Of a stretch of DNA of 64,000 nt, positions 8,303-17,486 are shown piece after piece. The stretch's first letter is position 1. Each line of letters starts with the position of its first letter. Under the pieces are notes generated by a model. That model was given only the letters and a program-made list of their open reading frames with translations. It had not been told where the DNA came from and did not search any database. Origin of the DNA: Rhodobacterales bacterium RIFCSPHIGHO2_02_FULL_62_130 (GTDB lineage: Bacteria > Pseudomonadota > Alphaproteobacteria > Rhodobacterales > Rhodobacteraceae); contig MHZT01000034.1 of NCBI GenBank assembly GCA_001828855.1, positions 124,001 to 188,000 of the forward strand, written 5' to 3'. A program made the translations under genes and the position numbers.

Positions 8303-9708
8303 ATCTGCGGCGGTCGCTTGGCGGGCCAATCCGTTGCCAGATGATAGGCCTGCCCCATCGCCAGCACCGCCGCATCCGCCCCGACGCGGCCCGCGATCTG
8401 CATCCCCATCGGCAGCCCTTGCGCGCCAAAGCCCACCGGCACCGACAGCGCGGGCAGCCCGATCAGCGACACCGGAATCACCACCTCCATCCAGCGGTGA
8501 TAGGTGTCCATCGCCACACCGTTGATCGCCTGCGGCCAGCGCCATTCCACCGGAAACGGCCAGACCTGCGCTGTCGGCAGCACAACGGCATCGAACCGTT
8601 CAAACAGCCGCGCCATATGCGCGTAATACCGGCTGCGGATCACGCTGGCCTCATAAACCGCCTGCGCCGATAGCCCGCGCCCCTGCTCGATCTCCCAGAC
8701 CGATTCCGGCTTGATCTGCGCCCGCTTCACGGGGGCATCATAAAGCGCCTTCATGCCGCCTGCGTTCAGCATCGCCCGCAAGGTCACCCAAGCCTGCCAC
8801 AGCTTTTGCGCCGGAAAGGGTGGCGCAATCGCCTCAACCTGCGCGCCAAGATCGGTGAACACCTGCAAACCGGCCTCGCACAGTTCCAGTATGCCCGGCT
8901 CGATCTGATAGGCCCCGCCCCAATCCCCAAGCCACGCAATCCGCTTGCCGCGCATGTCCACGTCCAGCATCGCGCCGAAATCGGCACCCGCGCGCCCGAA
9001 TGGCACTTCGGGATTCTCGCCCGCCTGCACCGACAACAGCCGCGCGACATCCTCGACTGTGCGCCCCATCGGCCCTTCGGTCGCCATCGTGGCCATAAAA
9101 GTATCGCCCTCGGCATCGGCAGGCACCAATCCCCATGAGGGCCGAAAGCCGTAGACGTTACAAAACGCCGCCGGATTGCGGAGGCTGCCCATCATGTCGG
9201 ACCCGTCCGCCACCGGCAAGATCCGCGCAGCCAACCCCGCCGCAGCCCCGCCCGAAGACCCGCCCGCCGTGCGCGCCAGATCGTAAGGATTGCGCGTCAC
9301 CCCATGCACGAGGTTGAAGGAATGGCTGCCATGCCCCCATTCCGGCGTATTGGTCTTGCCGACAAAAATCGCCCCGGCGCCCCGCATCCGCGCCGCCAGA
9401 AGATCATCCTTCACCGGCACGAAATCCGCAAACAAGGGCGATCCCCATGTCGTCCGCAGCCCCTTGGTCGCGCATAAATCCTTGACCGCAAAAGGCATCC
9501 CGTGCAGCCAGCCCGCACTTGGCGCATCATCCGCCGCCCGCGCCTCGGCCATCAGCTCATCAGGATCGCGCAACGACACAACCGCATTGATCGCCCCGTT
9601 CACCGAAGAAATCCGCGCCAGATAAGCCGCCATCACCTCGGACGGAGCCACCACCTTCGCCGCAATCATCCGTGCCAATTCCGAGGCAGACAGCGCACAA
9701 AGCCCCAT
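8299..9708 (-). CDS. Amidase (amidase-signature family)
   Basis: A 469-residue amidase-signature enzyme. The start at 9708 has an AGGGGA site just upstream; a 31-residue upstream extension is intergenic repeat. The Ser-cis-Ser-Lys triad is visible: Lys76 (AVKDLC), the GGSSGG loop at about 150-154, and the nucleophile Ser174 in GSDMMGSLRNPA. It hydrolyses carboxamides; the substrate is unknown. It is the last gene downstream of the polyamine-type transporter operon on the same strand, separated from it by 141 bases of hairpins, so it may be transcribed partly independently. Confidence 0.88.
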   Translation of the reverse strand: MGLCALSASELARMIAAKVVAPSEVMAAYLARISSVNGAINAVVSLRDPDELMAEARAADDAPSAGWLHGMPFAVKDLCATKGLRTTWGSPLFADFVPVKDDLLAARMRGAGAIFVGKTNTPEWGHGSHSFNLVHGVTRNPYDLARTAGGSSGGAAAGLAARILPVADGSDMMGSLRNPAAFCNVYGFRPSWGLVPADAEGDTFMATMATEGPMGRTVEDVARLLSVQAGENPEVPFGRAGADFGAMLDVDMRGKRIAWLGDWGGAYQIEPGILELCEAGLQVFTDLGAQVEAIAPPFPAQKLWQAWVTLRAMLNAGGMKALYDAPVKRAQIKPESVWEIEQGRGLSAQAVYEASVIRSRYYAHMARLFERFDAVVLPTAQVWPFPVEWRWPQAINGVAMDTYHRWMEVVIPVSLIGLPALSVPVGFGAQGLPMGMQIAGRVGADAAVLAMGQAYHLATDWPAKRPPQI

Positions 9709-9720
9709 TCCCCTGATCCT

Positions 9721-9840
9721 CTTCGTAAAAATATCCTCGGGGGGGCCCTGTTGGCCTGCCAACAGGGCGTGGGGGGCGAAGCGCCCCCGTCGCGCGCGCA
9801 AGCGCTGAAAGGAATGATGCGGGGGAACTTCCCCCGCATC
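9721..9840 (-). repeat. Mosaic intergenic repeat with three hairpins after the transporter operon
   Basis: Read leftward from the substrate-binding protein stop, the gap holds: a hairpin with ten-base arms GATGCGGGGG (9816-9825/9831-9840), a GGGGGCG/CGCCCCC hairpin near 9771-9789, a hairpin with arms CCCTGTTGGC (9746-9755/9758-9767), and then CCCCCGAGGATATTT (reverse strand, ending near 9729). The last piece is the half-element seen after rpoH. The first hairpin probably acts as the operon terminator. Confidence 0.7.
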
Positions 9841-9849
9841 ACCGTCAGA

Positions 9850-10875
9850 TCACTTCTGCAATTCGGTCCAGATCGCGGTCACGTATTCGGTGGCCTTGGC
9901 CGAGCAGACCGGCAGGAACTTGCCCGCTGCCTTGAACTCTTCCGGCGTCACCACTTCCGGTGCGGTCTTCATGTCTTCCGGCATGAAAGCGTCCGATCCG
10001 GCAATCCCGTTTGCATAGCGCGCAAAGGACGAGATCATCGCGGCGTTTTCCGGGATCATGATGAAATCGAGGAACTTGTAGGCTTCCTCGACATTCTGCG
10101 CGTCAGCCAGAAGCGCCACCGAGTCCATGAACAGCGGGTAGCCTTCCTTCGGGTAGCCATAGGCCACGTCAGGGTTCGCCAGACGCGCGCGCATGGTCGA
10201 GCCGTTCCAGTTCACCGAAGCCGCCCAGTCGTTGTTCGACAGCTTCTCGGTGGCGCCGTAATCCATCGAAATCCAGTCTGCCTTGGCCGCCACCAGCGCA
10301 TCACGCGCCTTCTTCAGCACTTCGGTATCCTCGGTGCAAGGCTCGCCGCCCGCCCACATGATCGCAAGGTTCACGATGTCGTTCATTTCCGGAACGACGT
10401 TGATCTTGCCCTTCAGCTCTGCCGGCACGTTCAGGAACACTTCGGAAGTGTTGATGTCGCCGCCGTAGACCTTTGTGTTCACCGCGATGCCGGTCGAACC
10501 CCACTGCCACGGAATCGAATAGGCGCGGCCTTCATCCCACGGCACGTTCTGCCATTCGGGGGCGATATTGCCCTTGTTGGCCAGCTTGGCATTGTCCAGC
10601 GGCACGATCAGGCCCTTTTCGACCCAGATCGGGATATAGTTGGCCGAAGGCACCACTAGGTCAAAGCCCGAACCGCCGGCCTCAACCTTGGCCAAGGCCG
10701 CGTCGTTGCTGTCGTAATCGGTGACGGTCACCTTGATGCCGGTTTCGGCCTCAAACTTGGCCAGCAGCTCGGGGCTGGTGTAGTTGCCCCAGTTGAACAG
10801 TTGCAGCGTGCCTTCGGCCGAAGCCAGCGACGAGGTCGCCATCAACAGCGCCGTTGCGGAAAGCAGTTTTTTCAT
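9850..10875 (-). CDS. potD: Polyamine-type ABC transporter, periplasmic binding protein
   Basis: A 341-residue exported protein with a signal peptide (cleavage near SLASA-EG) and the start of a mature PotD/PotF-type binding protein (LQLFNWGNYTSPELL). It captures a spermidine- or putrescine-like substrate in the periplasm and hands it to the two permeases encoded upstream. Length and the many aromatic and acidic residues fit the family. It is the fourth gene of the operon potA-potB-potC-potD and has an AGGGAGA ribosome-binding site. Specificity within the family (polyamine, betaine-like or opine) is not certain. Confidence 0.9.
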   Translation of the reverse strand: MKKLLSATALLMATSSLASAEGTLQLFNWGNYTSPELLAKFEAETGIKVTVTDYDSNDAALAKVEAGGSGFDLVVPSANYIPIWVEKGLIVPLDNAKLANKGNIAPEWQNVPWDEGRAYSIPWQWGSTGIAVNTKVYGGDINTSEVFLNVPAELKGKINVVPEMNDIVNLAIMWAGGEPCTEDTEVLKKARDALVAAKADWISMDYGATEKLSNNDWAASVNWNGSTMRARLANPDVAYGYPKEGYPLFMDSVALLADAQNVEEAYKFLDFIMIPENAAMISSFARYANGIAGSDAFMPEDMKTAPEVVTPEEFKAAGKFLPVCSAKATEYVTAIWTELQK

Positions 10876-10905
10876 TCTGGTAGTCTCCCTGTTGGTCTTG
10901 TTTGG

Positions 10906-11709
10906 TCAGTCATTCTTGCGCGTCAAAAGGAAGAACGCGGTCAGCAGCAGCACGGTCAGCGCCAGCAGAACGGACGATATGGCATTGACCTCGGGCGTCA
11001 GTGCGCGGCGCATCTGGCCCAGCATATAGGTGGGCAAAGTGTCCTGCCCGCCCGATTTCACGAACTCGGTGATCACCACGTCATCAAGGCTGATGACAAA
11101 GGCCAGCATCGCCCCCGCCATGATGCCCGGTGCCAGCAACGGCAGCGTGACACGGCGGAAGGTCTGCCAGCTTGACGCGTAAAGATCCGCCGCCGCCGTC
11201 TCAAGGCTCAGGTCCATCCCTTCCAGCCGCGCGCGGATCGGCAGATAGGCAAAGGGGATACAAAACGCCGAATGGGCGATGATCAGATAGCCCAAGCCCT
11301 GATAGCCCGTCGCCACTTTGATCGAGGCGAAAAAGATCAGAAGCGCCACCGCCGTTACGATTTCCGGCACCATCAGCGGCTGGTTGATCATCACATAGAT
11401 AAAGGTCTGGCCCTTGAACGCCTTGCGCCGCGTCGTCCCAAGGGCTGCCATGGTGGCCGCCGCCGTGGCGATGATGCTGGCGCATAGCGCAATCCCCAAA
11501 GACCGCAGCGTCGCCGATTTCACCGCGTCGTTGGCCCATGCATCGACATACCATTTCAGCGAGAACCCTTCCCACACCGCAACCGACTGGCCCGCGTTAA
11601 AGGAGTAGACCACCAGCGTGATGATCGGCAGATACAGCGCCACAAAGACCACGATGGCGATGGTGGAAAAGCCCGGCAGGCGGGCGACGGAAAAGCCGCG
11701 CTCAGCCAT
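10906..11709 (-). CDS. potC: Polyamine-type ABC transporter permease (PotC/PotI-like)
   Basis: A 267-residue inner-membrane permease with about six hydrophobic helices. The EAA loop that contacts the ATPase is visible as the DLYASSWQTFRRVTLPLLAPG segment. The start at 11709 overlaps the stop of the preceding permease gene by eight bases. It forms the channel with the PotB-like subunit. The longer open frame upstream reads through the partner gene in another phase and is rejected. Confidence 0.9.
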   Translation of the reverse strand: MAERGFSVARLPGFSTIAIVVFVALYLPIITLVVYSFNAGQSVAVWEGFSLKWYVDAWANDAVKSATLRSLGIALCASIIATAAATMAALGTTRRKAFKGQTFIYVMINQPLMVPEIVTAVALLIFFASIKVATGYQGLGYLIIAHSAFCIPFAYLPIRARLEGMDLSLETAAADLYASSWQTFRRVTLPLLAPGIMAGAMLAFVISLDDVVITEFVKSGGQDTLPTYMLGQMRRALTPEVNAISSVLLALTVLLLTAFFLLTRKND

Positions 11710-12610
11710 TTTTCTTCTCCCCGTTCGCGGCGCGCACATAAAACAGCAGCGCCACCATCACCACGAACAGCAGCGTCATCGACAGCGCCGCCCCCAGCGG
11801 CCAGTTGCGGCCCTGCCCGAATTGCAGCTCGATGAAGTTGCCGATCATCATGTTCTTGCCGCCCCCCAGCACGCGCGGGGTGACATAGGCCCCCAGTGAC
11901 GGGACAAAGACCAGAATCGATCCCGCCACGATCCCCGGTTTGACGATGGGAAGGATCACACGGCGCAGCACCTGCATCCGGCTGGCATAAAGATCATAGC
12001 CCGCCTCCAGCAGCTTCATGTCAAAGCGGTCGATCGAGGCAAACAGCGGCAGCACCATCAGCGGCAGATAGACATAGGCCATGCCGATGAACACGGCGGT
12101 GTCGGTGTAGATGATGCGGATCGGCTCGCTGATGATCCCGCTCCACAGCAGCACGGTGTTCATCAACCCTTCGTTGCGGATCACCTCGTTGATGGCAAAG
12201 GTGCGGATCAAGAGGTTGGTCCAGAACGGAATGGTGATCAGGAACAACCACAGCGCGCGGGCCTTGGGGGGCCGTGTGGCGATGAACCATGCGGTCGGAA
12301 AGCCCACGGCAAAGGTGATGATCGTGGTCAGGAACGACAGTTTGATCGACCGCCAGAAGATCGACATATTCGCATCGGCCAGCTTCAGCGTCTCGTCGAA
12401 GATGTCTTTCGTGTAAAGGATGCCAATCCAGCCATCGAAATTCAGCGCCCATTCGACGTTGCCATAACGCCCCGGCGTGAGGAAAGAATAGACCAGCACG
12501 ATCAGCAAAGGGCCAGCGGCGGCAAAGGTCAGGATCGCAAGGGCAGGGGCCGACAACAGCCAGCCGTTGCGGGTTGCGGTTGCGGCTTGGGCGTCTTCGG
12601 CGGCGCTCAT
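11702..12610 (-). CDS. potB: Polyamine-type ABC transporter permease (PotB/PotH-like)
   Basis: A 302-residue permease with about six membrane helices and an EAA loop (the AGYDLYASRMQVLRRVILPIVKPG region, about residues 200-225). The start at 12610 is four bases after the potA stop. A longer upstream frame lies inside potA and is rejected. It pairs with the PotC-like subunit to form the transmembrane path. Confidence 0.9.
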   Translation of the reverse strand: MSAAEDAQAATATRNGWLLSAPALAILTFAAAGPLLIVLVYSFLTPGRYGNVEWALNFDGWIGILYTKDIFDETLKLADANMSIFWRSIKLSFLTTIITFAVGFPTAWFIATRPPKARALWLFLITIPFWTNLLIRTFAINEVIRNEGLMNTVLLWSGIISEPIRIIYTDTAVFIGMAYVYLPLMVLPLFASIDRFDMKLLEAGYDLYASRMQVLRRVILPIVKPGIVAGSILVFVPSLGAYVTPRVLGGGKNMMIGNFIELQFGQGRNWPLGAALSMTLLFVVMVALLFYVRAANGEKKNG

Positions 12611-12614
12611 GCCC

Positions 12615-13685
12615 TTAATCCTCCAGCACTTGCACGGCACCTGCCGCAAAGCGGAAGGCCACCTTCTGGCCCTGCGCCAATGCCGCCTCGCCCGTGGCGC
12701 TGCTTTGCAGGCGGGCGACAACCTCGGTCCCGTCGGCCAGCGCCATGTGGCAATGGGTATCGGTGCCGAAATAGACCAGCGATTGCACGGTGGCAGGGAT
12801 TGCGCCTGCTTCAGAGGCGTCCACCAGCCGCACCTGTTCGGGGCGCACGGTGACTGTCACCGCGCGGCCCTCTGGCACGCCAGCGGGTAACTCGATCAGA
12901 TGGCCTTCGCCCAGCCGCAGCGCATCGCCGTCACGCCGCGCGGGCAGGAAGTTCGTCTCGCCGATGAAGCTGGCGACAAAGCGGTTCACGGGCTTGGTGT
13001 AAATCTCGCGCGGGGTGCCGATCTGTTGCAGCTTGCCCGCCGACATCACGCCGATACGGTCGCTCATGGTCAGGGCTTCTTCCTGATCGTGGGTGACGAA
13101 AACAAAGGTGATCCCCGTCTCCATCTGCAACCGCTTCAATTCGATCTGCATTTCCTTGCGCAGTTTCAGGTCCAGCGCGGACAGGGGTTCATCCAGCAGC
13201 AGCACCTTGGGCGCAGGGGCCAGCGCACGCGCCAGCGCCACCCGCTGTTGCTGCCCGCCCGAAAGCTGGCTGGTCTTGCGGTTGGCCATCGGCTCCAGCT
13301 TGACCAGCGCCAGCATCCGGTCAACGGTCGCCTTCACCTCGGCGCGCGGGCGGCCTTGCATCTCAAGGCCGAAGCCGATGTTCTGCGCCACCGTCAGATG
13401 CGGGAACAGCGCATAGGACTGGAACACCGTGTTCACGGGGCGCTTGTTCGGGGGCAGATAGGTGATATCGGCCCCCTCCAGCAGGATCGTGCCGGATGTG
13501 GGCATCTCGAACCCCGCGATCAGGCGCAGAAGTGTGGTCTTGCCACAGCCAGACGGACCCAAAAGCGTAAAGAACTCGCCCTTGTTGATCTTGATCGACA
13601 CATCGTCCAGCGCGCGGACGGATGCTTCGCCCTGCCCAAAGGCTTTGACGGCGTTGCGGGCCTCGACGGCGGTAACTTCGGTCAA
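12615..13685 (-). CDS. potA: Polyamine-type ABC transporter ATPase
   Basis: A 356-residue ATPase. I choose the TTG at 13685: AGGGAG lies nine bases upstream, and upstream codons have no other start with a ribosome-binding site. Walker A is at about 43-51 (GPSGCGKTT), the ABC signature LSGGQ at 141-145, Walker B at 162-167 (LLLDEP), then the switch His in FVTHDQEEA. The C-terminal quarter is a TOBE-type regulatory domain as in PotA. It powers import and is the first gene of the four-gene operon. The rare TTG start may lower its translation relative to the other subunits. Confidence 0.9.
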   Translation of the reverse strand: MTEVTAVEARNAVKAFGQGEASVRALDDVSIKINKGEFFTLLGPSGCGKTTLLRLIAGFEMPTSGTILLEGADITYLPPNKRPVNTVFQSYALFPHLTVAQNIGFGLEMQGRPRAEVKATVDRMLALVKLEPMANRKTSQLSGGQQQRVALARALAPAPKVLLLDEPLSALDLKLRKEMQIELKRLQMETGITFVFVTHDQEEALTMSDRIGVMSAGKLQQIGTPREIYTKPVNRFVASFIGETNFLPARRDGDALRLGEGHLIELPAGVPEGRAVTVTVRPEQVRLVDASEAGAIPATVQSLVYFGTDTHCHMALADGTEVVARLQSSATGEAALAQGQKVAFRFAAGAVQVLED

Positions 13686-13765
13686 GGTGACTCGCTCCCT
13701 GTTGTTTTGATCATATTGCGCGCGCGTTTGGCGTGGGCGCAACAGAAACCTTTGTTGAGGGCGCA

Positions 13766-13790
13766 GAGTCGGGGTGAACCCCGACCTACG
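13766..13790. repeat. 25-bp hairpin repeat, copy 1
   Basis: The element has arms GTCGGGG/CCCCGAC around TGAA-type loop bases, followed by CTACG. An exact reverse-complement copy lies at 23351-23375. Both are in gene-free gaps. Here it lies between the second amidase and potA. Confidence 0.8.
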
Positions 13791-13828
13791 GGGCGGTTGG
13801 GGGAGGTGCGATGGGGGAGATGTGGGGC

Positions 13829-13860
13829 GCCTCCGGCGGGAGTATTTGGGTCAAGATGAA
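13829..13860 (+). repeat. 32-bp CCTCCGGCGGGAGTATTT element, single copy
   Basis: A single copy of the 32-bp unit seen as inverted pairs elsewhere in the window. It begins GCCTCCGGCGGGAG and ends CAAGATGAA. In the direction of transcription it begins 21 bases after the stop codon of the amidase gene at 13882. Confidence 0.85.
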
Positions 13861-13881
13861 AGGATTGGCGTGCATCTGGCA

Positions 13882-15321
13882 TTATCCGGCCATTGGGGCG
13901 CGCCTTGCAGCCCAGGGGGCGGCGCGCTCAAGTTCTGCACAAAGTGCGATCAATTCTTCATCCTGTCCGAAAGCCGCAGCCAGATGCACGCCGACCGGCA
14001 ATCCGCCCGCCGACATCCCCATCGGCAAAGACGCCGCAGGCTGGCCCGAGGCATTGAAGGCCGCACAGAAGGGCGAGTAGGCAAAAATGCCATTTGGTCC
14101 AATGCGGTAGCCGACGTAATCCTCGGTGGCATGGCTGAACCGGCCCACCTGTGCCGGCGGCTCTGCCAGCGTTGCCGACAGCAGGATATCCGGCCCATCG
14201 GCAAAAAACTGCGCCATCTGGCGACCAAAGGCATGAATCTCGCCCACCGCATCCAGATAGCGCGTCGGGTCCAGCGTTGCGGTATGGGCAATCGCGCCGC
14301 GCGACACGCCCTCGACATCGCCGGTGGTCAAATCCCGCCCGCGCAGGGCCTTTTTCACCGACAGCGCCGTGCCGACCGCAACGATATCGGTCCAGGCCCG
14401 CATCATCATCCCCACATCCGCGCCCGCCGGATAGCCCGCCTCGACATGGTGTCCCAGACCTTCCAGCAGGCGACCCGCGCCGCGCACCACCTCGGCCACG
14501 TCCGGGTCAATCGGATCGCCGGTCAGCGTGGTATCGCAAATCGCCACCCGCAACCGCCGTGGCGGGCGCGAGATCGCCGCCGCATGGCCTCGGCCCAGAG
14601 CGGGGGCCGCATAGGGCGCACCCAGATCGGCGCCCTCGCAGGCGTCCAGCATCACCGCCGTATCGCGCACCGACCGCGTCAGGAACCCGTCAATCGCCAT
14701 CCCCGCCCAGCCTTCGCCCGCGTAAGGCCCGTCGGGCAGGCGCGCCCGCGTCGGCTTGAACCCGAACAGCCCGCAGCTTGACGCAGGGATGCGCACCGAT
14801 CCGCCGCCATCCGATCCATGCGCAAAGGCCACGATCCCCGCCGCCACCGCCGCCCCCGAACCGCCCGACGATCCGCCCGGCGTATGGTCCAGATTCCAAG
14901 GGTTGCGCGTCGGGCCGCCATAGACCGCCGCCTCGGTCGCAGCACCAATGCCGCCCTCGGGGCTGGTGGTGCGGCCAAAGGTGACAACGCCCGTGGCCCT
15001 GATCCGTTCATAGATCGCCGAATCGCGGCCATAGCGGGTATTGGCGAACAGGCGCGATCCGTTATGCGACGGAAAATCCCGCGCCTCGCAGCCCAAGTCC
15101 TTGATCAGAAACGGCACGCCGCGAAAGGGACCATGCGGCAGACCATCGGCAATCGCCTTGCGCGCAACGCCTTCCTGCATCAGCACCACCGCATTGATTG
15201 CCGGATTGCGGGCCTCTACCGCAGCCAGAGCCGCATCCAGCAATTCGCCCGCGCTGACCTGACCGCTGGCCACCAGCCCCGCCAGTTCCGTGGCATCCTT
15301 TGCCCCCAGATCACCTATCAT
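13882..15321 (-). CDS. Amidase (amidase-signature family), second copy
   Basis: A 479-residue amidase-signature enzyme with Lys74 (FLIKDLG), the GGSSGG loop (149-154) and nucleophile Ser175 in [12 protein letters not shown]. The signature is closer to the family consensus than in the amidase at 8299-9708; the two share only the fold and motifs by eye. It is upstream of the polyamine-type transporter operon on the same strand, separated by 196 bases with two repeats. Likely substrates are aryl or alkyl amides; none can be named from the sequence. Confidence 0.9.
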   Translation of the reverse strand: MIGDLGAKDATELAGLVASGQVSAGELLDAALAAVEARNPAINAVVLMQEGVARKAIADGLPHGPFRGVPFLIKDLGCEARDFPSHNGSRLFANTRYGRDSAIYERIRATGVVTFGRTTSPEGGIGAATEAAVYGGPTRNPWNLDHTPGGSSGGSGAAVAAGIVAFAHGSDGGGSVRIPASSCGLFGFKPTRARLPDGPYAGEGWAGMAIDGFLTRSVRDTAVMLDACEGADLGAPYAAPALGRGHAAAISRPPRRLRVAICDTTLTGDPIDPDVAEVVRGAGRLLEGLGHHVEAGYPAGADVGMMMRAWTDIVAVGTALSVKKALRGRDLTTGDVEGVSRGAIAHTATLDPTRYLDAVGEIHAFGRQMAQFFADGPDILLSATLAEPPAQVGRFSHATEDYVGYRIGPNGIFAYSPFCAAFNASGQPAASLPMGMSAGGLPVGVHLAAAFGQDEELIALCAELERAAPWAARRAPMAG

Positions 15322-15403
15322 GTCCTACCTCCGCCATTTCACGCCAAGAACACGCCGAAACCGCGCAGGGGTCCATCCCGCAGGCGTCGCTTTGGCGTCG
15401 CAA

Positions 15404-17104
15404 TCAGCCCTGTGACAGATGCGGTGCCAAGGCCGCGGCAAGGCTGGCAGGGCTAAGGGGTTTTGCGACATAGCCGTCCAGCCCCTGCTCCAGATAATGC
15501 CGGCGATGTGCCTCGGTTGCATCGGCTGTCATCGCCACCACCGGCAGCGATTCGGACAGCGCGCGCAGCAAGCGCAGAGTCTCAAGGCCGTTCAGGCCCG
15601 GCATGTTCATATCCAGCAAGACCAGATCAGGCTGCCGTGCCTGCGCCACTGCCACGGCCTCGGCCCCAGAGGCCGCTTCGGCAACTGCGGCGCCCATCTG
15701 CCGCAAATGCGTTGCCGCGACAAAGCGGTTGGTGGCTATGTCATCGACAACCAAGATCAACCGCCCACCCAGATCAAGCGGGGCGATGCGGGGCGGCAGG
15801 GCAGGGGCCGTCACCGTCACACCGTCCTCCAGTCGCCCCAAAGCCACCGTCAGACGAAACCGCGCGCCGATGGCGGAGGGCAGCAGTTCCAGATCCCCGC
15901 CCATCCGCCGCGCCAAGGCCCGGCTGATCGAAAGACCAAGCCCGGTGCCGGGTTCCTGACTGGGGCCGCGCTGAAACGGTTCGAACATTGCATCCAGCAC
16001 GTCGGGGCTGATGCCGCTGCCGGTGTCGGTGACGGTCAAAGCCAGCACACCCATCGGGTCTTGCCGCGCGCAGATCGTGGCTCCGCCCTGTTTTGTGTGC
16101 TTCAATGCGTTTGACAGCAGGTTTGACAGGCATTGCCGCAGACGCTGTGCATCCAGCAGCGCGGCTTTCGGCACATCGTCGGCCATGTGCAAAGTCAGGC
16201 TTAGTCCGGCTTGGGTGAACAGCAACCGGTAGGTCGCCGCCGTGCTTTCCAACTCGGCGCGCAGATCGCTTGGCGCGCGGCGGATCGGCAAAAGCCCCTG
16301 CCGGATTGCCGACATGTCCAGAATATCATCCAGAATCACCCCGAGGCTTTGCGCCGAAGCCACCAGAATCTCCAGCCGTTCCGTGGTATCGGGATCGGTC
16401 GCCAGCGCAAGTTCCGCTTGCCCCATGCCCAGAATGGCGTTCAGCGGCGTGCGAAGTTCGTGGCTCATCTGCGCCAGAAAGCGGCTTTTCGCCTCGTTCG
16501 CGGCTTCGGCCGCCTTGCCGCGCCGCATCAATTCGGTGTGCAGCCTGTGGTTCGACCGCATGGCGGTATAGGTATAGGCAATCGCACCGCATGCCGCGAG
16601 GCTGGACAAAGCCAGCCCATGCAGATCACCCAACCCCAGCCAGTACACCCCGTTGCCCAGCAAGGTGACAACGCCCACCACCCCCCACCCCATCAGGCCA
16701 TAGGGCAGATGGATCGCCCGCACGGTGGTCAGTTGCAGCAACGTCATCGTCACGGCCCCGATTGCAATTGCCTTGGCAAAGGGATGCTCCATCTGCCAGA
16801 TCAGCACCGGCGGCAGGGTGTAGCACGCTTCCATGACCCCGACCGAAACCAGCGAGGCCAGATAGCGCCGCGGCATGCGGGCAGGGTCCAGACCGCGCAT
16901 AAGGTGAAGGCCCATCCGCTCCATCACCAGATCACAGATCATGGCCAGAAACGGAATCCACACCGGCAGGAACATCGACATCATGCCATAGGTAATGCAG
17001 GTGGTTATGGTGCGAACCCATTCCACCCTGCTCAGCAACGCAAATTGCCGGGCGATTTCATCGGCTTGATCCGAAACGGCGACAGGATGCGTGTCGGCGG
17101 TCAT
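15404..17104 (-). CDS. Hybrid sensor histidine kinase/response regulator
   Basis: A 566-residue protein with about six membrane helices in residues 30-180, then a HisKA domain with His215 (MSHELRTPLN), an ATPase domain with N box (NLLSNALKH, 328-336), G1 (DTGSGIS) and G2 (GTGLGLS, 386-392), and a C-terminal receiver with Asp454-Asp455, phospho-accepting Asp498 (LLDMNMPG) and Lys549. The N-terminal membrane part is not a recognisable periplasmic sensor, so the signal may be sensed within the membrane. No response regulator with an output domain is encoded nearby, so the phosphate must pass to a distant partner. Confidence 0.92.
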   Translation of the reverse strand: MTADTHPVAVSDQADEIARQFALLSRVEWVRTITTCITYGMMSMFLPVWIPFLAMICDLVMERMGLHLMRGLDPARMPRRYLASLVSVGVMEACYTLPPVLIWQMEHPFAKAIAIGAVTMTLLQLTTVRAIHLPYGLMGWGVVGVVTLLGNGVYWLGLGDLHGLALSSLAACGAIAYTYTAMRSNHRLHTELMRRGKAAEAANEAKSRFLAQMSHELRTPLNAILGMGQAELALATDPDTTERLEILVASAQSLGVILDDILDMSAIRQGLLPIRRAPSDLRAELESTAATYRLLFTQAGLSLTLHMADDVPKAALLDAQRLRQCLSNLLSNALKHTKQGGATICARQDPMGVLALTVTDTGSGISPDVLDAMFEPFQRGPSQEPGTGLGLSISRALARRMGGDLELLPSAIGARFRLTVALGRLEDGVTVTAPALPPRIAPLDLGGRLILVVDDIATNRFVAATHLRQMGAAVAEAASGAEAVAVAQARQPDLVLLDMNMPGLNGLETLRLLRALSESLPVVAMTADATEAHRRHYLEQGLDGYVAKPLSPASLAAALAPHLSQG

Positions 17105-17161
17105 GGGCTTTCCCTATATAGGCACAGCAGACCGCGCCACACCGCTGCGGTCAATGCCAAA

Positions 17162-17473
17162 TCAGGGCGCAGCCGGCAGGGTGACTGCGATCTCTTGTAC
17201 CAAGTCCCCTTTGGCCGAGAAGATCAGGATGCGCCCGTCCTTGGTCGTCACGCCAATCCAGCCCGGCCCTTGGGTGATCGCCATCGCCTCGGTCCCCGCA
17301 GGCAGGGCAAGGCTTGCAGGCAGGGCGGGGATGCGCCCGTCCGGCATGCGGGTGACAAGCAGGCCAACGATGGTTATGACACCCCCGATCATGGTGATCA
17401 TCAGCACGATCACCAGCCATTTCAGGAATCGCAGCGCAGGCGGCAGCTCTGGCTGAACAGGAGTATCGGTCAT
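17162..17473 (-). CDS. Small single-span membrane protein (DUF6476-like)
   Basis: A 103-residue protein with one membrane helix (about residues 18-41) and a C-terminal part of short beta-like segments (GWIGVTTKDGRILIF), probably outside the cytoplasm. It resembles the DUF6476 proteins of Rhodobacteraceae; function unknown. Its ATG (17471-17473 on the minus strand) shares the CATG with the divergent pseudouridine synthase ATG at 17472-17474. Its ribosome-binding AGGA lies inside that gene's first codons. Confidence 0.8.
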   Translation of the reverse strand: MTDTPVQPELPPALRFLKWLVIVLMITMIGGVITIVGLLVTRMPDGRIPALPASLALPAGTEAMAITQGPGWIGVTTKDGRILIFSAKGDLVQEIAVTLPAAP

Positions 17474-17486
17474 GACAACGTCCTTT
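17459..17486. promoter_or_regulatory. Overlapping divergent translation starts with reciprocal ribosome-binding sites
   Basis: The plus-strand gene has AGGAG at 17459-17463, eight bases before ATG 17472. The minus-strand gene has AGGA (reverse complement of TCCT at about 17482-17485), eight bases before its ATG at 17473. Each site lies in the other gene's coding region. There is no room for promoters between the genes, so each must be transcribed from within its neighbour. Confidence 0.85.

Noticed and set aside
9721-9840. Insertion sequence or prophage remnant near the repeats
   Set aside because: No transposase, integrase or target duplication can be seen; the sequence is made only of short hairpins.
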